Shown: positions 43,596 through 52,576 of the stretch, piece by piece
Layout of the letters: every line of letters starts with the position of its first letter
How positions within the stretch are numbered: position 1 is the first letter of the stretch
Origin: Aridibaculum aurantiacum
GTDB lineage: Bacteria; Bacteroidota; Bacteroidia; Chitinophagales; Chitinophagaceae
Direction of reading: 5' to 3'
Length of the DNA stretch: 64,000 bases
Assembly (NCBI RefSeq): GCF_017355875.1
Contig: NZ_JAFEWC010000001.1
Location: 930,001-994,000, forward strand
Notes under the pieces: generated by a model
What the model saw: only the letters and a program-made list of their open reading frames with translations
Database searches by the model: none
What the model was told of the DNA's origin: nothing
Program-made: the position numbers and the translations under genes

Positions 43596-45131
43596 TTATT
43601 TCTTTTCGAAATCGGATGCGTGAGGAAGAATATCTCCCGGCACTCTCAGTTTGCTGTTTTTTCTGCTATATAAGAAATAGACCAACAACCCTAAGATCAT
43701 CCAACCAAAAGCTACCTGTAACGTGCGGCTATCGATGGCTATGATCATACCAGCACAAATGATGGCACCTAAGAATGATACAACCGGTGCAGCTGGTGTT
43801 CTGAAAGGTCTTTTGATTTCTGGTGCTTTAACGCGTAATATCCAAACACCAATACTTACCAGTACAAATGCAAACAAGGTTCCAAAGCTGGTAAGATCAC
43901 CAGCTACGTGACCTGGTACAAAAGCAGCAAATAATCCTACGAATACAAACAGTATCCAGTTGGCTTTGTAAGGTGTTTTGTACTTAGGATGTATTTCTCC
44001 AAAAGCTTTAGGAATAAGCCCGTCATTGCTCATGGTATAAAAGATACGGCTTTGTCCCATCAGCATCACAAGGATAACAGAAGAGAAACCAGCAAGAATA
44101 GCTATTGTAACAGCTGTGGAAAGCCACTCATAGCCAATCATATATTTTGAAATAGCATAGGCTACAGATGCTTCACGACCTTTTTCAGGATCTACAAAAT
44201 CTGTCCATGGTGCTACACCTGTAAGTACGTGTCCAAAAAGGAGATAAAGAATAGTACAAACCAATAATGATCCTAGGATACCAATAGGCATATCACGTTT
44301 AGGATTTTTAGCTTCCTGCGCAGCAGTACTTACGGCATCAAAACCAATAAACGCAAAGAATACTATGGCTGCTCCTCCAAGTATACCACCCCATCCGTGT
44401 TTGAAGAAACCATTGTAATTCACGATTTCTTTGCCTGCATTATCTAGTACAGGTGGTGTACCTTCTGGTATCAGGTATGGTGTGTGGTGTTCAGGCTTTA
44501 TGAATTGCCAGCCGATAGCAATGAATAATACAACAATGGCAACTTTGATAAATACAATGATAGCATTTACCAAAGCACTCTCTTGTGTCCCCCTGATTAG
44601 AAGAAGTGTGAGCAAAAACAATATAACTAAGGCTGGAGCATTAATGATACCCTGGTGTGTTATTCCGGCAGTATCAGTAAAACTCTCAAAAGGGGAGTGG
44701 GACCATTCATAGGGAATGCCGCCTCCTAACAGCTTGTTTAAATATTCACTCCATGCAATAGAAACAGTAGCGGCACCCAGTGCATATTCCATAATCAAGG
44801 CCCAGCCGATGATCCATGCTACCAACTCACCCATGGTTACGTACGAGTAGGCATACGCACTACCGGCAATAGGGATCATAGAAGCAAATTCGGCATAACA
44901 TAAACCGGCAAATGCACAACCAACAGCAGCTATAATAAACGATATTGTAACAGCAGGTCCTGCAGCCTGCCCTGCAGCTGCGGCTGTACGGACAAAAAGA
45001 CCAGCACCAATAATGGCACCAATACCAAGTGCTACCAGGTTGCCGGCGCCAAGGGTTCTTTTCAATCCCTTTTCGCTATCAGCAGCCTGCGCCATTATCT
45101 GGTCCAGGGGTTTCCTTGCAAATAAACTCAT
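43596..45131 (-). CDS. Amino acid permease (APC superfamily, cationic amino acid transporter type)
   Basis: A 511-residue inner-membrane transporter with about 12-13 helices. The APC signature GNLVALGIGAIIGAGLFVRTAAAAGQAAGPA is at residues 30-60, followed by YAEFASMIPIAGSAYAYSYVTMGELVAWIIGWALIMEYA, GFDAVSTAAQEAKNPKRDMP near 265, and a helix pair with GFSSVILVMLMGQSRIFYTMSNDGLIP. It most resembles the CAT (YfnA-like) branch that imports amino acids with protons. A long periplasmic loop lies near residues 200-245. It is monocistronic with its own terminator and divergent from the symporter gene at 45276. Confidence 0.93.
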   Translation of the reverse strand: MSLFARKPLDQIMAQAADSEKGLKRTLGAGNLVALGIGAIIGAGLFVRTAAAAGQAAGPAVTISFIIAAVGCAFAGLCYAEFASMIPIAGSAYAYSYVTMGELVAWIIGWALIMEYALGAATVSIAWSEYLNKLLGGGIPYEWSHSPFESFTDTAGITHQGIINAPALVILFLLTLLLIRGTQESALVNAIIVFIKVAIVVLFIAIGWQFIKPEHHTPYLIPEGTPPVLDNAGKEIVNYNGFFKHGWGGILGGAAIVFFAFIGFDAVSTAAQEAKNPKRDMPIGILGSLLVCTILYLLFGHVLTGVAPWTDFVDPEKGREASVAYAISKYMIGYEWLSTAVTIAILAGFSSVILVMLMGQSRIFYTMSNDGLIPKAFGEIHPKYKTPYKANWILFVFVGLFAAFVPGHVAGDLTSFGTLFAFVLVSIGVWILRVKAPEIKRPFRTPAAPVVSFLGAIICAGMIIAIDSRTLQVAFGWMILGLLVYFLYSRKNSKLRVPGDILPHASDFEKK

Positions 45132-45275
45132 AAAGGTGTATAGGTTTTTTTATTAGCTGCCAAAATAAGGATTTATTCAAAACAGCCTATTTTTCTTTTG
45201 CCATTTCAGCTGTCTTTACAAGGCTGCAAGGCTTTCATTTTAAATACTATATTGCACGCCAAACAAAGTAGATAC

Positions 45276-46694
45276 ATGCACGATTCGCAGCCGTCAAAAA
45301 AGAACAGGCTTACACTGTATATAATAATAGCTTTAGTACTTGGAATTGGATTAGGATTTTTTCTCAACCTAAACTACGTAGCTGAAGAGAACACCACACT
45401 CGCCACTTCAGAAGCAAAACTGAAAGAGCTGAATTCCTCTATCAGGAATGCAACGGATACTACTTCGGCAGCATTTCGTTCGCTGCTGGCACAAAAGGCC
45501 GAGCAAGCTTCTATAAAAAATGAAGTGCTTGCTGCCCGCGATAAAAAAGTAGAACCTTTTTCTATACTTGCCGACATCTTCCTTCGCCTTATAAAAATGA
45601 TTGTAGCGCCACTTGTATTTAGTACGTTGGTGGTAGGTGTAGCTAAAGTTGGCGATATAAAAGCTGTAGGTAGAATTGGTGGAAAGACTTTGTTATGGTT
45701 CGTGTCTGCATCATTACTTAGCCTGGCGCTGGGTATGGTGCTGGTAAATATATTTCAACCCGGTATTGCTATGAACTTGCCTGTGCCTGAGTTAGGCGAG
45801 GAAACTGGGATCAAAAGAGCTGTATTTAGCCTAAAGGATTTCCTGTATCATATCTTCCCTGCCAGTGTATTTGAAGCTATGGCCAAAAATGAGATACTGC
45901 AGATTGTAGTGTTTTCATTGTTTTTTGGTGTGGCTACAGCAGCTATAGGCGAACCAGGCCAATTGGTTATAAAAGCCTTTGATGCTATTGCGCATGTTAT
46001 TTTAAAAGTAACAGGCTACGTGATGAACCTTGCGCCGCTGGCTGTTTTTGGAGCTATGACAGCTATCATTGCAAAACAAGGTATAGGCATTCTTACCACT
46101 TATTCCATATTCATTGGTGAATTTTACCTGGGGCTACTCATATTGTGGCTGGTGCTCATGCTGGCAGGTGGTCTGTTTATAGGTAAAAGAGTAATTACTC
46201 TGGTAAAGCGTGTTCGTGAGCCTGCCATACTTGCATTTAGTACATCAAGTAGTGAGGCTGCATTTCCTAAAACGATGATGGAACTGGAGCGATTTGGATG
46301 TAAGGATAAGATTGTGAGTTTTGTATTGCCGCTGGGTTATTCATTCAATTTGGATGGCAGTATGATGTACATGACATTTGCTTCGTTATTCATTGCGCAG
46401 TCCTACGGCATCCAACTTGATTTTGGTACACAGGTAAGTATGCTGCTGGTACTAATGCTTACAAGTAAAGGTATAGCTGGTGTGCCACGTGCTTCGCTGG
46501 TAGTTATTGCTGGTACTTTGGCAACATTCAATATACCAGAAGCAGGATTGGCCTTATTATTAGGCATAGATCCATTGCTTGATATGGGCAGAAGTGCTAC
46601 CAATGTAATTGGTAATAGTATTGCTACCGCTGTAGTAAGCAAGTGGGAAAATTCACTGGAAGGAAATGTAGACCCTATAATAGATATTGATTAA
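45276..46694 (+). CDS. Dicarboxylate/amino acid:cation symporter (DAACS, GltP/DctA-like)
   Basis: A 472-residue transporter. Core motifs are complete: the serine-rich hairpin AFSTSSSEAAFPKT near residue 325, SFNLDGSMMYMTFASLF, the second hairpin LTSKGIAGVPRASLVV near 402, and MGRSATNVIGNSIATAVVSKWE near the end. It imports glutamate/aspartate or C4-dicarboxylates with Na+ or H+. A charged insert of about 75 residues (about 33-107) follows the first helix and precedes the usual second helix, longer than in the classical transporters. ATG at 45276 was chosen because it opens the family-like N-terminus. DedA follows after 17 bp. Confidence 0.93.
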   Translation: MHDSQPSKKNRLTLYIIIALVLGIGLGFFLNLNYVAEENTTLATSEAKLKELNSSIRNATDTTSAAFRSLLAQKAEQASIKNEVLAARDKKVEPFSILADIFLRLIKMIVAPLVFSTLVVGVAKVGDIKAVGRIGGKTLLWFVSASLLSLALGMVLVNIFQPGIAMNLPVPELGEETGIKRAVFSLKDFLYHIFPASVFEAMAKNEILQIVVFSLFFGVATAAIGEPGQLVIKAFDAIAHVILKVTGYVMNLAPLAVFGAMTAIIAKQGIGILTTYSIFIGEFYLGLLILWLVLMLAGGLFIGKRVITLVKRVREPAILAFSTSSSEAAFPKTMMELERFGCKDKIVSFVLPLGYSFNLDGSMMYMTFASLFIAQSYGIQLDFGTQVSMLLVLMLTSKGIAGVPRASLVVIAGTLATFNIPEAGLALLLGIDPLLDMGRSATNVIGNSIATAVVSKWENSLEGNVDPIIDID

Positions 46695-46711
46695 GATTTT
46701 ACTGAATAAAT

Positions 46712-47401
46712 ATGTTTGATATATTCCTGGTCACGTTTCGTGACCTTCTGAACCCGGAGTTTTATATACAGAATGGTGGCTTGTGGTTACTGCTCTTTAT
46801 TGTATTTGCCGAGACTGGTTTATTTGCGGGTTTCTTCCTGCCTGGCGACAGCCTGCTGTTTGTTGCAGGCATTTATAGTTTTGAACTTGCCAACGAGATC
46901 ATTACTACCAATAATGAATACATGGCCCTGCTGGTTCTAATGGCTTTAATAACCGTAGCCGGTGTGATTGGTAATACAGTTGGCTACTGGTTTGGTAGTA
47001 AAAGTGGCCCTTACCTCTTTAGAAGAAAAGATACCTTTTTCTACAAGAAGAAGTACCTGTTCCAGGCAAAGGACTTCTACGATAAGCATGGTGGCGGAGC
47101 TATCATATTTGCAAGGTTCCTGCCTATCATCCGCACATTTGCTCCTATAGTAGCAGGTATAGTAGGCATGGACAAAAAGAAGTTTGCTTTTTTCAATGTA
47201 GTGGGATGTATAGCATGGGTGGTGAGTATGATTGTTGCCGGTCACTTTTTATATACATTTTTCCTTAAACAATTCAACTTCGACCTGAAGTCGCACCTCG
47301 AGATCATTGTGCTTTGTATTGTTGCTGTAACTACGGTTCCTGTTATTATCAAGCTTGTGTTTGGTAAAACAAAGACCACTGTTGACGATCTGCCTAAATA
47401 A
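46712..47401 (+). CDS. DedA family membrane protein
   Basis: A 229-residue inner-membrane protein of the DedA/SNARE-associated family. Landmarks are FAETGLFAGFFLPGDSLLFVAG (residues 33-54, with the conserved E and PGD), GNTVGYWFGSKSGP, FYDKHGGGAIIFARFLPIIRTFAPIVAGIVGMDKKKF with the essential arginines, and VVGCIAWVVSMIVAGHFL. DedA proteins are linked to lipid (undecaprenyl phosphate or phospholipid) flipping and envelope homeostasis. It lies between the symporter and an MFS gene, 9 bp before the latter, so a transcription unit is likely. Confidence 0.92.
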   Translation: MFDIFLVTFRDLLNPEFYIQNGGLWLLLFIVFAETGLFAGFFLPGDSLLFVAGIYSFELANEIITTNNEYMALLVLMALITVAGVIGNTVGYWFGSKSGPYLFRRKDTFFYKKKYLFQAKDFYDKHGGGAIIFARFLPIIRTFAPIVAGIVGMDKKKFAFFNVVGCIAWVVSMIVAGHFLYTFFLKQFNFDLKSHLEIIVLCIVAVTTVPVIIKLVFGKTKTTVDDLPK

Positions 47402-47410
47402 CTTGCTTCC

Positions 47411-48631
47411 ATGAATAAGCCTGCTTATGGTATCTTCTCTATTCCTGTAATTGTAGGTGCCTTAGGTTATTTTGTAGATATCTACGATCTGCTGCTGTTC
47501 GGCATTGTCCGCATTCCCAGTTTGCGCTCTTTAGGACTGAGCGAAGAAGCTATACGTACCGTTGGTGAGTTCATCATCAGCATGCAAATGGCCGGGCTGA
47601 TGATAGGAGGCATATTGTGGGGCATCATGGGCGACCGCAAAGGAAGGCTTAGCGTGTTGTTTGGTTCTATTCTTCTTTATTCTCTTGCTAACATAGCTAA
47701 TGGTATGGTGCAAACGGTAAACCAGTATGCGCTGCTTCGTTTTATTGCAGGTATTGGTTTAGCGGGTGAGTTAGGTGCAGGTATCACATTGGTTTCTGAA
47801 TTACTGTCAAAAGAAAAGCGTGGAATAGGAACATCTATGGTGGCGGGTATAGGCTTGACCGGCGCAGTGGTGGCTTATTATACTTCACGCGAATTTGATT
47901 GGCGAACCTGCTACTACATTGGTGGCGGCATGGGACTGCTGCTGCTCATACTGCGTGTTAGCGTGTTTGAAAGTGGCATGTTCAAAAGCATCAAAGAGAT
48001 GAACGTGCAGCGCGGAAACATTCTTATGTTCTTCAACAAACGTAGCCGCTTTTATACTTATATAAAATGTATCCTTATTGGCCTGCCAACGTGGTTTGTA
48101 ATTGGGGTGCTGGTTACCTTCTCTAACAATTTTGCTGTAGAATTTGGTATTACAGAACCAGTCGATCCGGGACGCGCCATCATGTTTGCTTATGTTGGAA
48201 TTTCTATTGGGGATATATTGATAGGACTGGTGAGCCAGTGGCTTCGCAGCAGGAAAAAAGCCTTGTACATTTTCTACGGTCTGACCATCCTGTTCATGGG
48301 ACTTTTCTTTATCCAGCGCGATGGTTCTGCATCGCAGATGTACTTTATCTGCGCAGGTCTGGGTTTTGGTACCGGCTTCTGGGCAATTTTTGTAACCATG
48401 GCTGCCGAACAATTTGGCACCAACATCAGAGCTACTGCAGCTACCACTGTTCCTAATATGGTTCGGGGATCGCTGCCTCTGATCATCATTCTGTTTAAAT
48501 GGCTAAGAGAGGCAACTGATTATATAACCGGTGGAATAATCACTGGAGCAATCATAATGGTTATTACTATTACAGCAGCTTATTTTACAAAAGAAACTTT
48601 TGGAAAAGACCTGAACTTCGTAGAGAAATAG
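47411..48631 (+). CDS. MFS transporter
   Basis: A 406-residue major facilitator with 12 predicted helices. The helix 2-3 motif is GILWGIMGDRKGRLSVLFGS (residues 66-85), helix 4 has LRFIAGIGLAGELGAGITLVSELLSKEKRG, a motif typical of the metabolite:H+ / sugar phosphate and aromatic acid branches, and the second half repeats it as ISIGDILIGLVSQWLRSRKKAL. The helix 1 acidic pair GYFVDIYDLLLFG resembles organic-acid transporters such as those for shikimate or alpha-ketoglutarate. The substrate is unknown. It starts 9 bp after dedA. Confidence 0.88.
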   Translation: MNKPAYGIFSIPVIVGALGYFVDIYDLLLFGIVRIPSLRSLGLSEEAIRTVGEFIISMQMAGLMIGGILWGIMGDRKGRLSVLFGSILLYSLANIANGMVQTVNQYALLRFIAGIGLAGELGAGITLVSELLSKEKRGIGTSMVAGIGLTGAVVAYYTSREFDWRTCYYIGGGMGLLLLILRVSVFESGMFKSIKEMNVQRGNILMFFNKRSRFYTYIKCILIGLPTWFVIGVLVTFSNNFAVEFGITEPVDPGRAIMFAYVGISIGDILIGLVSQWLRSRKKALYIFYGLTILFMGLFFIQRDGSASQMYFICAGLGFGTGFWAIFVTMAAEQFGTNIRATAATTVPNMVRGSLPLIIILFKWLREATDYITGGIITGAIIMVITITAAYFTKETFGKDLNFVEK

Positions 48632-48655
48632 CAGTATCAATTAGAAAAATAGCTG

Positions 48656-49687
48656 ATGCAGGAAAAGGAAACTATAGATGAAAAGGTGGCGCAAAAGCCG
48701 GTGAAGATCCTCATCATTCGCTTTAGTTCTATCGGCGACATTGTGCTTACCACACCGATTATACGATGTGTAAAACAACAGGTGCAAAATGCCGAAGTGC
48801 ATTATGTAACCAAGTACGCTTACCGCCACATATTGGAGCACAACCCATACATTGATAAACTGCACCTTCTACAGGACGACCTGCCGAATTTGATAAAAGA
48901 ACTGCAGCAGCAAAATTTTGACTTCATTATTGATCTGCACCACAACCTGCGTACTCTAAAGGTGAAGCGGGCTCTAAAGGCTAAGTCATATTCTTTCAAT
49001 AAACTGAACCTACACAAGTGGCTGCTGACAGCATTGAAAATAAACCTGCTTCCCAAGGTTCATATTGTAGATCGATATTTAGATACAGTTAAACCGCTTG
49101 GGGTAAAAAATGATGGTCAAGGATTGGATTATTTTCTTGGAAAGCACGATCATGTGCCGGATGATCACATACCACACTCTCATTATTTTGGCTACATAGC
49201 CGTAGTGATAGGCGCAGCGCATAACACCAAAAAGCTGCCCATTCACAAGCTGCAGGAGTTTTGCAAAAGCATAGACTATCCAATTATTCTACTAGGCGGA
49301 CCTGAAGATAGAAAAGATGGTGATGCTATAGCGGCTGTAGATGATGTGAAGGTTTACAACTCATGCGGCAAGTTTACTTTGAATGAAAGTGCCGACCTGG
49401 TGCGGCGGGCAAAGCTGGTGGTAACGCATGACACAGGATTGATGCATATTGCTGCTGCTTTTAAAAAACCCATCATCAGCGTGTGGGGCAATACGGTTCC
49501 TTCGTTTGGTATGACACCTTTTTATGGTTTCGCTTCTCAAACCGAAGATAGGATGGAGGTGAAAAACTTGTGGTGCAGGCCGTGCAGTAAAATTGGCTAC
49601 AGTCGTTGCCCTTTAGGACATTTTAAATGCATGGAGAAACACGATATACAAGAGATGGTTATGCGTGCAATAGCAAAAGTGAAATAA
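48656..49687 (+). CDS. Glycosyltransferase family 9 (heptosyltransferase-like)
   Basis: A 343-residue GT-B glycosyltransferase. The N-terminal domain opens with KILIIRFSSIGDIVLTTPIIRCVKQQ (residues 17-42), the donor domain has VVIGAAHNTKKLP, IILLGGPEDRKDGDAI, and AKLVVTHDTGLMHIAAAFKKPIISVWGNT near 255-285. The C-terminus has the cysteine-rich WCRPCSKIGYSRCPLGHFKCM found in Bacteroidota GT9 proteins. It probably adds a sugar to lipooligosaccharide core or another envelope glycan. It follows the MFS gene by 24 bp. Confidence 0.92.
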   Translation: MQEKETIDEKVAQKPVKILIIRFSSIGDIVLTTPIIRCVKQQVQNAEVHYVTKYAYRHILEHNPYIDKLHLLQDDLPNLIKELQQQNFDFIIDLHHNLRTLKVKRALKAKSYSFNKLNLHKWLLTALKINLLPKVHIVDRYLDTVKPLGVKNDGQGLDYFLGKHDHVPDDHIPHSHYFGYIAVVIGAAHNTKKLPIHKLQEFCKSIDYPIILLGGPEDRKDGDAIAAVDDVKVYNSCGKFTLNESADLVRRAKLVVTHDTGLMHIAAAFKKPIISVWGNTVPSFGMTPFYGFASQTEDRMEVKNLWCRPCSKIGYSRCPLGHFKCMEKHDIQEMVMRAIAKVK

Positions 49688-49764
49688 TAACAGCATCAAG
49701 AGCAGTTACCATTTCACCTTCAGCAAAAAGATTTGTATAAGTAGCAGCAGTAGCTACAGGTATT

Positions 49765-50262
49765 TTAGATGTCGGCGTTCAACTTCTTCAGTAATTTATT
49801 CCCACCTTCATTCTGTTCATCCAAAAGGTCATTGATCCAATGCATTACTTTTCCTGCTACCACACCACCAATAAAATAGTAAGCAGTGGTGAGAATCTTC
49901 TTTTTATCAGTTTCACCGGTATGTTTTGCATTTAGTGCATTGGATAGTCCAGGCGCATAAACAGCACTAAGTCCTGCAAGTATTCCTTGCATGCCACCTT
50001 GCACTTCAGGTTGTTTATCGTTGGCACCCGCAATACTAAAGTAGATGGTATTGCTAAGCAGGTCTGCACTTAATGCCTCTTTGTACAGTTGGTTTTGTGG
50101 AGGCACCTCGGAGTCAAAAGCCTCGTGCGCTTCAGCTACAACTTCCTGCCCCAGCAGATCTATCCGTGGAGCCTCTTTATCATATCTTTTTACGAGTTCA
50201 TTTAAAAGTGTAACTGCGCAGGCTCCTGCAAACCCACCAGCGATAGATGATAATATTCTCAT
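49765..50262 (-). CDS. Hypothetical membrane-associated protein
   Basis: A 165-residue protein I do not recognise. It has a glycine/alanine-rich hydrophobic start (SSIAGGFAGACAVTLLNELVKRYD), a second one near residue 75 (SNTIYFSIAG), GGMQGILAGLSAVYAPGLSNAL near 90 and TTAYYFIGGVVAGKVMHWINDLL near 125-147. These look like glycine-zipper membrane segments. The hydrophilic link contains PRIDLLGQEVVAEAHEAFDSE. It is alone on the minus strand between two plus-strand units. Proteins of this layout occur widely in Bacteroidota without known function. Confidence 0.75.
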   Translation of the reverse strand: MRILSSIAGGFAGACAVTLLNELVKRYDKEAPRIDLLGQEVVAEAHEAFDSEVPPQNQLYKEALSADLLSNTIYFSIAGANDKQPEVQGGMQGILAGLSAVYAPGLSNALNAKHTGETDKKKILTTAYYFIGGVVAGKVMHWINDLLDEQNEGGNKLLKKLNADI

Positions 50263-50451
50263 ATTCAGGAATTATTTTCTGTAAATACTAAAATATAGTG
50301 CCAATACAAATGATCATAATCGGAACTATAGAAGCAGCCAGTAAAGCTGCACCTGTTTAAAGTTTATGGAAAATTTACAGCAGCAGCATCTAAAGATCAA
50401 ACCACGGCGCCGGGTTCTACACAACATTAATCAAACTAAAAACCAGTTGTT

Positions 50452-51273
50452 ATGAAACCCGAAGTGATTCTTCAAAGCGATCTTTTAGATATTATTTTTT
50501 ACAACCGCAACCAGGAATATGGTGCGTATAAGCTCCGCAAAGAGTACAACAGCCGCATGGCTAAAGCAATGCTTTTTACATTGGCCTTTGTTTTACTATT
50601 AGTGTTCTTGAAATCTGTAAATGGAAAACAAGATCCAGATCATCAGAAAGCAGTGACCATACCTGTGGTAGATGTAAAGATCCAGGACGTTGAGTTGCCT
50701 GAAAAGAAAATTGTGAAGCATGTAAAGCCGGTAGCACCAAAACAAATAGCACAAGTAGCTAATCCTTCTATCAAGATAGTTCCGGATCACATGGCTGATA
50801 AAGATGTAAAAACCCAGCGCGAACTAGAGGAGAGGGTGATTGGAGTGGTGGATGTAGATGGTGTAGATGGTAGAGATGGTCCTCCGTTATTGCCACCATC
50901 TGATGGCGTAGAAGGAGGAACAATTGCCAAGATTATAGAGGAAGAAGCACCTAAAGAAATGCAGCCATTAACGATCGCTGAAGAGATGCCTGAGTTTCCG
51001 GGTGGAGTGGCTGCACTACACAAGTTTTTACTGCGTCACCTTAGGCACCCTGAGGACCTGGAGGATGGTCAGAAAGTTGTAGTAAGAATAAAATTTGTAG
51101 TGGATGCAGAAGGTGCTATCAACCAATTGCAGGTATTAGAAACAGGAGCAGGTTTGGAAACAGAAGTTTTACGTGTAGTGAAGAAAATGCCAAGGTGGAA
51201 ACCAGGCAGGCAGAACGGTAGATATGTTCCGGTATATTTTCAACTGCCTGTTACGTTCGTAGGCCAGAATTGA
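50452..51273 (+). CDS. Energy transducer TonB
   Basis: A 273-residue inner-membrane protein. An N-terminal cytoplasmic stretch typical of Bacteroidota TonB (LLDIIFYNRNQEYGAYKLRKEYNSR) precedes one helix (about 40-58), a Pro/Lys/Val-rich periplasmic linker (60-180), and the C-terminal TonB domain (about 188-271: PEFPGGVAALHKFLLRHLRHP, VVVRIKFVVDAEGAINQLQVL, WKPGRQNGRYVPVYFQLPVTF). It carries energy from the proton motive force to outer-membrane receptors. No exbB or exbD is adjacent in the window. It is followed by a small membrane gene, a PstS-like gene and a TPR gene, an arrangement I associate with Bacteroidota TonB/ExbBD loci. Confidence 0.92.
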   Translation: MKPEVILQSDLLDIIFYNRNQEYGAYKLRKEYNSRMAKAMLFTLAFVLLLVFLKSVNGKQDPDHQKAVTIPVVDVKIQDVELPEKKIVKHVKPVAPKQIAQVANPSIKIVPDHMADKDVKTQRELEERVIGVVDVDGVDGRDGPPLLPPSDGVEGGTIAKIIEEEAPKEMQPLTIAEEMPEFPGGVAALHKFLLRHLRHPEDLEDGQKVVVRIKFVVDAEGAINQLQVLETGAGLETEVLRVVKKMPRWKPGRQNGRYVPVYFQLPVTFVGQN

Positions 51274-51373
51274 TAGAAAACTTCTAACGTTATAACATTT
51301 TACTTGCAGTTGCTTGACTGTTTCCACTAAAGCTTCTAACAAAATAATTTATATTGCGCAACACCTTTTAATA

Positions 51374-51604
51374 ATGGAAAACGAAAACAGGCAAAACAGA
51401 TCGAAAGGATATACAATGATGCGCTCCACGCTTGATTTTGCTATGGGCATCTTGTATATAGGTGTAGGCTTACTAATGTTTTTCCCCGAAAAGCTCGGAT
51501 TGGATATGGAAGGATTTGACGAAACCATCAGGCGAATTTTTGGAGGATTGTGCATGGTGTATGGCGCATGGAGATTGTACCGTGGATTCAGGAAAGACTA
51601 CTAG
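51374..51604 (+). CDS. Small two-helix membrane protein, function unknown
   Basis: A 76-residue protein starting MENENRQNRSKGYTMMR. It has one clear hydrophobic helix (about 22-40, DFAMGILYIGVGLLMFFP) and a weaker one near residue 60 (FGGLCMVYGAWRLYRGF). The start at 51374 was chosen because the upstream frame extension (from 51314) lies in the spacer and lacks membrane-protein character. It lies between tonB and the PstS-like gene, 2 bp before the latter, where a small membrane protein is often seen in this gene arrangement. Its role is unknown. Confidence 0.78.
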   Translation: MENENRQNRSKGYTMMRSTLDFAMGILYIGVGLLMFFPEKLGLDMEGFDETIRRIFGGLCMVYGAWRLYRGFRKDY

Positions 51605-51606
51605 GA

Positions 51607-52527
51607 ATGAAAAAAATCTTATCATTTATCATACTCGTTTCATTTCTTACAGTTAGTTGTAATAACACCAGCAACAAAAACGAAGAAATACGAGAGACAA
51701 CATCAAAGGGTAGAATACGAATAAGTGTTGACGAAAGCTTTCAACCGGTAATGCAAGAGCAGTTGAAAGTTTTTCATTCAGCTTATCCTAATGCTACCGT
51801 TATTGCCGAATACAAGCCCGAGGCGGAATGCCTGCGTGATCTGCAAAATGATAGCACCAGGATGATAGTAATATCCAGGGGACTTACTGCTGGAGAAGAC
51901 AAATTTTACCAGGAAAAACTTAAGTACCGGCCGGTATACGATGAAGTGGCCGAAGACGCCGTGGCAGTGGTAGTGAACACTTCCCAAGCCGACAGTGTTT
52001 TTACACTTGATGAAATACGTGCGCTACTGCTTGGTACCAGCAAAAAGAATCTAAATGTGGCAGTAGATGGTAACTCTGCAACAAGCACCGTCAGGTATTT
52101 GATAGACTCGGTGCTACAAGGTAAACCACTTGGTAAAAATGTAACCGGAGCAAAAAGTAGTGAAGACCTAATCAATTATATTGCAACCACACCTGGTGCT
52201 ATTGGTTTTGTGGGCGTAAGCTGGGTAACAAACCCTCAATCGCAACAACAAGAGCAGGCGCTGCAAAAAGTAAAGATGGCGCTGCTGGAATGTAAAAACT
52301 ATTGTGAAAGTGATGAATTTGCCCGCCCATCACAACAAACAATTATGTTTCGGCAATACCCTTTGGTACGTGGCTTGCACTATGTGCTTAAGGAAAACTT
52401 CTCAGGTTTAGGTTCTGGATTAGTAAATTTTATGACGCTGGAAAGAGGGCAGTTAATATTTAGAAGAGCTTTACTTGTACCAATGCAAATGCAATTTAAC
52501 AGAAGGAGAACAAACCTTACCGAATAA
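51607..52527 (+). CDS. PstS-like phosphate ABC transporter substrate-binding lipoprotein
   Basis: A 306-residue exported protein with a lipoprotein signal (MKKILSFIILVSFLTVSC, lipidated Cys18). The mature part has the PBP-like type II fold seen in PstS-like proteins: GRIRISVDESFQPVMQEQLKVFHSAYP, DSTRMIVISRGLT, DAVAVVVNTSQADSVFTLDEIRALLLG near residue 118, TATSTVRYLIDSVL and TTPGAIGFVGVSW. It probably binds phosphate or another oxyanion, but no pstCAB is present, and in TonB loci of this phylum its role is not established. ATG at 51607 was chosen for the signal peptide. It overlaps no neighbour; the TPR gene follows by 49 bp. Confidence 0.85.
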   Translation: MKKILSFIILVSFLTVSCNNTSNKNEEIRETTSKGRIRISVDESFQPVMQEQLKVFHSAYPNATVIAEYKPEAECLRDLQNDSTRMIVISRGLTAGEDKFYQEKLKYRPVYDEVAEDAVAVVVNTSQADSVFTLDEIRALLLGTSKKNLNVAVDGNSATSTVRYLIDSVLQGKPLGKNVTGAKSSEDLINYIATTPGAIGFVGVSWVTNPQSQQQEQALQKVKMALLECKNYCESDEFARPSQQTIMFRQYPLVRGLHYVLKENFSGLGSGLVNFMTLERGQLIFRRALLVPMQMQFNRRRTNLTE

Positions 52528-52576
52528 TAACCATCAAAGAAAAACAACAACTACAAAAACAAGTAACACTACGAAC

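Noticed and set aside
49688-49764. Possible small RNA in the spacer after the GT9 gene
   Set aside because: No promoter box, hairpin or T-run that would support a transcript was found.
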